A stretch of DNA of 64,000 nucleotides, taken from NCBI RefSeq assembly GCF_019059575.1, contig NW_024881781.1, positions 186,001 through 250,000 on the forward strand, given 5' to 3'. The notes beneath the pieces were generated by a model. The model was not told the origin of the DNA and did not search any database. It was given only the letters and a program-made list of their open reading frames with translations. How positions within the stretch are numbered: the first letter of the stretch is position 1; every line of letters starts with the position of its first letter. Source of the DNA: Amphibalanus amphitrite. Lineage: Eukaryota; Arthropoda; Thecostraca; Balanomorpha; Balanidae. A program made the position numbers and the translations under genes. Below are positions 57,401-64,000 of the stretch, piece after piece.

Positions 57401-60400
57401 TTTCCGTTTCGTTTTGTCCGCCGCCGGGCCGGGGGCGAGTAGCGGTGACCGACGCGCCTCCCCGTTGTCTCATCTCGGCCACAGAGGAGTAGCGGTGCCG
57501 CTGATGGGTTTCACGTGAGGTGGCCTCCTGGTGTCGCCATCTGTTGGTGGTTGACGTCACCAGCTGGACCGGGAGTGGGGACGTCAGTCAGGAGTTGGCA
57601 CCGTCACCGTTGCCGCTCGGGCATGAAACTGTCACCTAATTATGAGTCGATGTGGTGGGATGAAGTAAATCTTGGGCTCTGGTAGGTACTGGAGATGGCT
57701 AAACGTTGGCATTCATAATCGGCTGTAATCCTGGTGTCAGTTGTCGCTAGCTTGCCTACCTGATTTTTTCCTCTTCTTCTTGGAAAGCATACCTAAGCAG
57801 TCCGAGTACTCCAAGCCACTCCTCATCATCACAATCATTTTTATCTTTTATGTGAATTTACTGGTGATGCAGACCGCAGGAGTCTGCTGTCTGGTAATAT
57901 GAATTACCTTAGTAACAGTGCATTCTGTTATATTACCTGGCAGACTAGTCGGTGACTGTCATTCGGCTCCCGACATTAGCTGGCAGCGGAGAGTTGGCTA
58001 CGCCGGCCTGCTGCCCGGTGGGCGATGGGAAGCCGTTTGTCGCTGCCACGGGTGACCGCCTTACCTCAGTGGAGCAGACGTCGCCATCAATTCCACTGTC
58101 GAGCACGCGCCGCATTCGCCGGACCTGCACTGCGACTGTCAGAATCCTGTGAAGACCGCTGGTGGGGCAAAGTCCGATAACTTCTGCTGTACCCCCGGAC
58201 CTGATAAATGGCGGTGCTAGCGCCAACTGACAGACTGGTTGCGGCCGAGTCATTCGTCCTGGAAACAAATCTGGCAGCTCTGATGGAAACGTTTCTGGTT
58301 GATTGCCTCGTTTGGGACGGAGCTGTCAAATCATAGAGCCAGTGATCTGTCTGAAAACAAGCTCACGTTCGCCTGAGATAATGGATGTATTGGCAAGGCA
58401 GAGGGTACGGCGGGTGCGTGTTTGATTTACTGTCTGAGAATCTATATCAGGCTGTGATTTGCTGATCATGCGTCCATCATAAGCTCATGATCGTGCCAAT
58501 CTGTACCACACGCACAGTGGTTTGATCGGTATGTGCGGCTGGGGAAGGGTGGTACGCTTGTCTGTTATCAGCTATTAGTCATCCGCTGTCAGTTGGCAAG
58601 GACTCCGCTGTGAGTTGTCAGCCGCGGACGGGCGATGATCTGAGAGAGACATCATGTCCTCTGGGACGCGGTCGGGCCTTGCGCTCAGTGATTCGGGGCA
58701 TCGGGTCGCATCTCTGTCCTTTGGGACGCCATCTAATCTTGCACTCGGTAGTTCGGGTTGATGACGTGCCCCAACTCTGCTGTCTGCTCTAGCTTGTATC
58801 AGAGACTGGGTGGTCGGTTGTCGGTGGGGTGGAAGACTGATGACCGTTCGGCTGGCCAGCGTTGATTGAAGCTCCGATTAGTATCGAATAGGTCACTGAC
58901 TGCAGTGAGCGCCACACGATCTGCACGTGCCAGTGTACACTTCTCACTGTGGGAGGGGGACCTCTTGATATGATGACTACGTGACGCCCTTTGTCTCTTG
59001 TACGATATAGCCGGTGCCTGTCGCTGTATTCGTAATTTCGTCGGCTGTACTTCCGTGTATATATGTAGCTGATTTTGCTGTGTACAAACTTAGGTTCGTC
59101 TGCCCCCTCACTGACACCACATCTCTGTCCGACAGATCCTCCAGAACCTCGGTAAGGCTGACCGGACCACAGATGAAGTGTTCGATGACTACGTCCACAA
59201 CTTCGGCCGGCAACAGGGCCAGGCCAACCGGCTCCAGAAGGAGATGGCCAACTACGTCCGCTGTGCGAAAGGTGGGTGGTGGGAGGGCGCTGGCTGAAGT
59301 TGCAGCAACCCGCTCAGCGCCCGACCTCAGCACCCAGCGCTCACTGAACGGCGGGCGGCACCTGTGGTGCGGATCCGTGCTTCGAGGGGGTTTAGAATCT
59401 CCATCCCCGCCAGAGCTTCCATGTCTCAACCCTTCAACAACACCATGGCGTAACCCGTTCTGTCCGTTCCTGTCTCCATCCCTGGCCTTCCTTGCCTTTT
59501 CGGAACCGATGTCATCTGTCTGTAGATACACATCCGATAATGGTGTAAGCAGTCTCACCTGGGTCCGGCTTTTGGAACACTGGTGTGGGTAGAGTTACCT
59601 TATCAATACCAACGGGAGCTTTATATTCGTGGGTGTACAGTGGGTTCGTAGAGTTCGTATCTGTTGCTGTGCTACAGAGCTGATAGGATTACTGACTGGT
59701 GGCACGGAGGGTCTCGAGTCCGTTGTTGTGCTGTTGAGTATATATTTGATGTCCGTGATTGTATTGAAAAGCTGGCAGAACTGCTGACTGATACATTGAA
59801 GGTGGCTGTTTTCCGCGCGTCTCAAGTTTAACCCTCCGTCACATGGCGTTTTTTATCTTCATGCATCTGACGATCCTCTCCGCTTCTTACAGCGATGCAG
59901 GCGGCCAACAAATCCCTGATGGACACCATATACGACATGTACGAGCCAGAGTGGTCGGACCGAGACCGACTGGAGCGGCAGGCGCGTGAGCTCGAGCTGC
60001 TCTGGGCCGACTACTGTCACAAACTGTCCGACCAGGTGCTCGAGCCGCTCAACACCTACAGCTCACAGTTCCCAGAAGTGCGGGTACGTACCTCGCATCG
60101 ACCGCCGTGTTCGGGTGGTATCGCGGGGATGTGGGAAGTCTGGGAAGGAGGAATTGGAATAGGATAAGGGCCTGAGGATAGGGGGCTGAATGTGTTTTAC
60201 CCAATTGGATCAGATCCGTGGCAGTGTATTGGCATGATCGTGTTGGATTCCTGGTTGTAGAAGAAAACCCAACGACTGTTTCGCCTCACACACCGACGAC
60301 TGGCCTCCCTGAGGTGGCGGCTGTGACCGTGTGCGACGTTTTCCTGCCGGCTACACCCCGCCCTTCTATCCGTCCCCGGTGTTGTGCTGGCTGAGCATAA

Positions 60401-63089
60401 CCGTGTGTTGTGGCAACTGAGTGTGTGCTGTGTGGTTTGTGGTCGGGCTACGGTCGGAGGTGATAGTCGTATTGTGTACACAGAATGGGTGACGGTGTTC
60501 AAGTGTGTGTGCAGTGAATTCCCAAGTGTGAAGGGCTGTTGAGTGTTAGTGCCTTCTTCATTGATTATTCAGGCCTCTCATAGTAATCCTGATAGTAATG
60601 TTTGTTGCGGTTTGTGTTTAATTGGTCAAGTGTTTGAGGTGCATAGGCAAGGAACTATCGGGCTACAATCGTACAAATTCGCTCCATTTTTTTTTTTTTA
60701 GTTCAGTTGAACTGTGGGCTCCTTTGCTTGCCGATTTAACATTGCAAACATTCAGCCTGCAGTGCCTGGTTGGTGACCACATGCTACCTTTTATTTTGGC
60801 TTGATCACCTGAATTGCCATACAACTTGTAATTCACCATTCACTGTAAGCATTGCTATTGTTCTCATTCCCCAGTCAACCTTACTTGTCCACAATGACAG
60901 TGAATAGAAATGCATCAGTGGACCAGAACAAAACGGCTTTACTCGCCTGGGTTCGGCTGAAAGCTGTGATACAGAAGCTGGGCTAGTGAATTTAGTGGAT
61001 GGCTCTTCGTTCCAGCATATCGACGACTTAATATGCAACTTGGCCTTGGGTATGTTTCTTTGAATGAATTCAATCCTAGTTCCTGCAAGTGCATAAGCTT
61101 CTGTCACACGCAGTTACATCTCGTATGCAGGTTAAACGGGGGCTTACCGCACATTTGAGGTCAACTCATGCTGTTGCGAAAGACCGGATTACTTGGTCCG
61201 AATATGTTGGCTCGGTGTGCCAGTGCATTCGCCAGGCTGGAATGCATTACGCGCCCCCCAGCTGATTATCCCGGTGACCGTCATTCCCCTCCCCCTTACC
61301 ACCCCACACCTCTCTCGGTATTCCCATTCAGCAGAGTCCATTTACCGCGCGCGGCGGCTGCCCGGCTCCTTGAGCGCCCAGAATGCGGCTCAGCCGGGCG
61401 CCGACCGGCCCGGAAAAATTGAAACTGTCTCCGGGCCTACTGCCAGCTGGCGGCTGCTGTAGGGAGCGGCGGTGGCGTCCTTCCCTCCTTGCCAGCGCCG
61501 TTCGGCCTTCTTCCCGTCCTGAATCGCCGCCCTAAGCCGCTCGCGGGACTGGGGAGCAGTGACGAGCCCGGCGCCGTCTCGACCGGGGTTGATGGATAAA
61601 TGCCGTGGTAACACCGCGGCTCGAAATCGCTGGTGGTTATGACTCCGCAAGGCTCTGACGCGGAGATGCTATGAATGGAACGAAATGTGGGCGGATGCAA
61701 GGAAGGATGGTTAGGGTATGGGTAGATTGTAGGCGAATCGACAAACAGGTTGTGTTGTATTTTGTAACATGCGTGATTTAACTCTGTCGTCTCATATTTC
61801 CAATGTTTCGCCGCTCACTTTCCCTTTCCTCGTCCCCCGCCAGTTTTTCCTTCCGATAATGTCAAGAATGATATGTGCAACGTCCATGAAGTGTATCGAC
61901 TTGATATCCCATGTCTGGCGTTTATCTTGAGCAAAAACATCAGGAAACCTTAATGTTTTACTTGGAACCCTCGCGCTCTTATATTTGTCTTATCATACGA
62001 GTATGGGAAGCTGAAAAGATTGTTCGTTTGTCCGCTCCGCTTCCTTTCCTGTCACTGTCCCACTTCCCAGATGATAATAGAATTATTGTTGTGTGATTTA
62101 TACGCTACCGTTCTCTTTCGAACGATGATATCCATAACCGAGGAAGGCTAAATCTCGACGTCCTCCTCTCAAGCTCCGTTGCTGAGCGGCATGTCCACGG
62201 GAGCTTGTCTGACATGACCCTCTTTTCTCCCCGGAGACAAGAAGGTGGACAGGGACGGGGACGGCATACTTTCTGTCCCTCTTTCCCTGGCAGGAACCAA
62301 AGTTTGATATACTGAGTGCTATCTGAAACGCATTCCTCTCTCCCCTCAAAAGCCAAAGACGTGGAGTGAACGTATTGTTATCTCACACAAACCTCTATCC
62401 TTTGGACAGAGGAAGGTTAGGAGCGTTTGACAGTTGTCTGACAGCTATCCCCGTCTCTCCTCTACAGAGGAAAGTCGAGAAGCGCGGCCGGAAGCTGGTT
62501 GACTACGACAGCCACCGGCACAACTACGAGGCGCTGCAGAACAACACCAAGAAGCGCGACCAGACCAAGATTGCCAAGCAGCACGAGGTGCTGGAGGAGG
62601 CGCGGCGCACCTTCGAGGTCATGAACAACGAGCTGTACGACGAGCTGCCGGCGCTCTACGACTCGAGGTACGCCGCCACGGACGGGACGGGAGGGGAGAG
62701 AGGCAACGGGGGGAGGGGATGTTTGGTGGTTGATATGGGGGGTAGGAATGGAGGATATAAGATAGTCATAGTCTTCACTTTTTGAAATTCTGAGCTGAAG
62801 TGTTTGTTTTACTTGTTTGTCTCTGGAAAGTTGTTTGGTGTTTTTATCTGAAGTGGATCCGAACGAGGATGATACCTTTTGTACCATTAGTCTGTAAGAT
62901 CACACCAATAGGTAAGATCACCCGCCGCGCATAACGCCAACATTCCTCTGGTCTGGATAAGTGTCCTAATGATGTGCCCCCCCCCCCTCCCCGCTCTGTT
63001 TCAGGATACCATTCTTGGTGTCGAACATGCAAACGCTGTTCATGGCAGAGAATAACTTCCACACGGAGGCGGCCAAGGTATCGGAGCAT
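42308..63089 (+). CDS. Amph: Amphiphysin (BAR-domain membrane-shaping protein), 5' part, runs off the window
   Basis: Five exons (42308-42457, 59136-59271, 59893-60083, 62468-62667, 63005-63089) join in frame to about 254 residues. The protein is the N-terminal BAR domain, whose banana-shaped dimer binds and bends membranes in T-tubule formation and endocytosis. The amphipathic N-helix FIARSVRKHAGRAKER is followed by ILQNLGKADRTTDE, YEPEWSDRDRL, LLWADYCHKLSDQVLEPL, the basic RRKVEKRGRKLVDYDS and ELPALYDSRIPFLVSNMQTLF. Together these fit amphiphysin/BIN1, closest in feel to insect Amph (recalled, not aligned). The C-terminal SH3 region lies beyond the window. Two in-frame start codons exist (42308, 42389); the second gives the usual N-terminus. 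Intron 1 is very long. Confidence 0.93.
45880..45995. repeat. Degenerate CCTGACTCCTGGCCCG repeat
   Basis: Short words GACTCCTG and CTGGCCCGNCC recur about six times with variation in the Amph intron. Confidence 0.55.
46852..46878. promoter_or_regulatory. GAGA-type purine tract
   Basis: GAGAGAGCGAGAGAGAAAG at the edge of a GC-rich island resembles binding sites of arthropod GAGA factor. A function is only inferred. Confidence 0.3.
47483..47694. mobile_element. Tc1/mariner-like MITE, 212 bp
   Basis: The ends CAGTCTGTCTTAAAAGTAC are inverted (about 58-bp arms) and flanked by TA on both sides (47481-47482, 47695-47696). TA targets with CAGT ends fit Tc1/mariner. No coding capacity. Confidence 0.85.
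49380..49405. repeat. CCCCCG hexamer repeat
   Basis: Four consecutive GCCCCC-type units; the minus strand could form a G-quadruplex or bind Sp1-type factors. Confidence 0.7.
49568..49629. repeat. 30-bp direct duplication
   Basis: GGGCGATAGAGCTGGGGAGG and the following AATGGCGGC occur twice in tandem. Confidence 0.85.
56636..56696. repeat. CTGT microsatellite
   Basis: Interrupted CTGT/CTGC tetranucleotide run in Amph intron 1. Confidence 0.9.
56829..56864. promoter_or_regulatory. Palindromic pair of CRE sites
   Basis: CCCCAGTGACGTCA, an 8-base spacer, then its exact reverse complement. Each 14-bp arm contains a full TGACGTCA, the consensus for CREB/ATF proteins. Confidence 0.7.
59136..59271 (+). 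CDS. Amph: Amph exon 2
   Basis: This exon encodes residues 51-95, ILQNLGKADRTTDEVFDDYVHNFGRQQ...NYVRCAK, BAR helix 1. Acceptor CCGACAG, donor GTGGGT. Confidence 0.95.
59893..60083 (+). CDS. Amph: Amph exon 3
   Basis: This exon encodes residues 97-159, MQAANKSLMDTIYDMYEPEWSDRD to NTYSSQFPEVR. Acceptor CTTACAG, donor GTACGT. Confidence 0.96.
60084..62467 (+). other. Amph intron 3
   Basis: About 2.4 kb; AT-rich at 60550-61130 and GC-rich at 61250-61600. Nothing recognised. Confidence 0.55.
62468..62667 (+). CDS. Amph: Amph exon 4
   Basis: This exon encodes residues 160-225, RKVEKRGRKLVDYDSHRHNYEAL to ELYDELPALYDS, BAR helix 2 with its basic membrane-facing cluster. Acceptor CTCTACAG, donor GTACGC. 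Confidence 0.96.
63005..63089 (+). CDS. Amph: Amph exon 5 (3' boundary uncertain)
   Basis: This exon encodes IPFLVSNMQTLFMAENNFHTEAAK and, if the stronger GTGAGC donor at 63090 is used, VSEH. A weaker donor, GTATCG at 63078, would end the exon at 63077. The two choices differ by 12 bases in frame with each other, but need a following exon of matching phase, which is outside the window. Acceptor GTTTCAG after a C-run. Confidence 0.85.
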
Positions 63090-64000
63090 GTGAGCTATTT
63101 CTTCCTCGGCTCTGTCGCTGTGCCGCGCCCGCCGACCGACTGCGCGCTGCTGTCTGTCGGACCATGTCTACTTACATCACCCTGACCCGCCCCTGGCCCC
63201 CGGCAACCCTGGATATAGTGCCCCTGGCCCCGACCCTCTGTGACCCCAGCCAACCCTGAAAATAGCATCTCCAGTCCCTAACATTTCACCTGACCCTTGC
63301 CAGCCCTGGATATAACTCCCGGTGTTCTCCAGTTTCTTAACCCCTAGAGATCATACCATGGATGTAACCCACCCCCGGTCTCTCCAGCTACTTGAGCCAC
63401 AGGGGTATACCATGGAAATAGCCCCCCACCCCGCCCCTCCCTTCCCGTTTGTCTGTCTGTCTGCCCTCCAGCCGACTGGTGCCGGCCTGCCACCCTGTCT
63501 GCCGGCGGACAGGGCTACTACGGTGGTGCCTAGCTCGCGGTGACGGCGTCTCCCTCCCGCTGTGCCCGCTGTCGACAGCGTGTCTGCGGCGCTGATCGAA
63601 CGGCCCGGCGGTGACCGACCGGTGGTCTGAGGTGGTACTCTACGGTGACGGTACTATCCCCAGTACTCTGACTGTGCTCTGCACTTTGTATCGCCCCCTG
63701 CACCGCGGCGGATGGCGCACTCTGTGTGTACCCCGGTGGACTAATATCTGTACGCCGTGAATGGGCTCAGCTGTGGGGTGTCACTGATGGCAGTGCGGGC
63801 TGGTAAGGCTTGGCTATCTTTACATATTGCTGTCTGCAGCTGTCTTGCTTCATCTCTGCGATCATCTTTGCCGTGCTAAACAAACGTTTCTTTGGATTAA
63901 AATCAGCAGCATTGGGAAATACAACTCGTAACCACATAACTATTACTGTGGATGTCAGCAATGCTTGGGGCCGTGAAGCCGAAAGCTTTCAAGCCTGGTG
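63090..64000 (+). other. Start of Amph intron 5 (or continuation)
   Basis: Contains loosely repeated CCCTGGATATA/CCCTGGCCCC words at 63190-63320 and a short CTGT run near 63452. The next coding exon was not found. Confidence 0.5.

Larger units (their letters stand above)
42458..59135 (+). other. Amph intron 1 (16.7 kb)
   Basis: AT-rich at 42500-43560, then a series of GC-rich islands (44640-45280, 46550-47380, 49280-49560, 50000-50650, 52790-52950) that could be alternative promoters or enhancers. It holds a mariner-like MITE, a CRE palindrome and microsatellites. Open frames up to 234 codons occur on both strands, but all look compositional. Confidence 0.6.

Overview
The window looks like nuclear DNA of an invertebrate, most likely an arthropod and perhaps a crustacean. 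Three genes are spliced with short, often GC-rich exons and GT-AG introns (one intron is GC-AG). The amphiphysin N-terminus resembles insect amphiphysin as I remember it. Repeats and DNA-transposon debris fill the spaces. No rRNA gene, CRISPR array or prokaryotic operon is visible. Genes were assembled by hand, by reading exon phases across splice sites; no alignment or database search was run.

Layout. (1) 1-10281 has no gene I can support. It holds a 96-bp tandem repeat, several foldback elements, a large inverted repeat (3033-4004), a hAT-like element (4093-5904, 8-bp target duplication) and one AGGTCA-rich repeat. (2) 10282-19457, minus strand: a complete 5-exon, 254-residue methyltransferase of the NNMT/PNMT/INMT family. 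Its introns hold nested transposable elements and a 39-bp minisatellite. (3) 19458-27549 is intergenic, with a hairpin MITE, a G-rich tandem array, the best-preserved AGGTCA-rich TTAA element (21864-22910) and a Kolobok-like TTAA element. (4) 27550-40203, plus strand: complete STT3B, the catalytic subunit of oligosaccharyltransferase (15 coding exons, 773 residues, all phases closing). (5) 42308 to the right edge, plus strand: the 5' part of amphiphysin (Amph), five exons covering most of the BAR domain, with a first intron of about 16.7 kb. STT3B and Amph lie head to tail about 2.1 kb apart from stop to start codon. They have no obvious shared pathway: one glycosylates proteins in the ER, the other shapes membranes, and the methyltransferase acts on small amines.

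Most unusual observations. (a) A family of roughly 0.9-1.2 kb elements sits at TTAA or CTAA sites with CCC...GGG ends. The best copies carry G-run/C-run hairpins at both ends and dense AGGTCA half-sites of the nuclear-receptor type inside. (b) At four separate STT3B splice junctions (exon 3 acceptor, exon 5 donor, exon 8 acceptor, exon 13 donor) the boundary is locally duplicated two to four times, leaving decoy splice sites. (c) Transposons are nested inside the methyltransferase intron.
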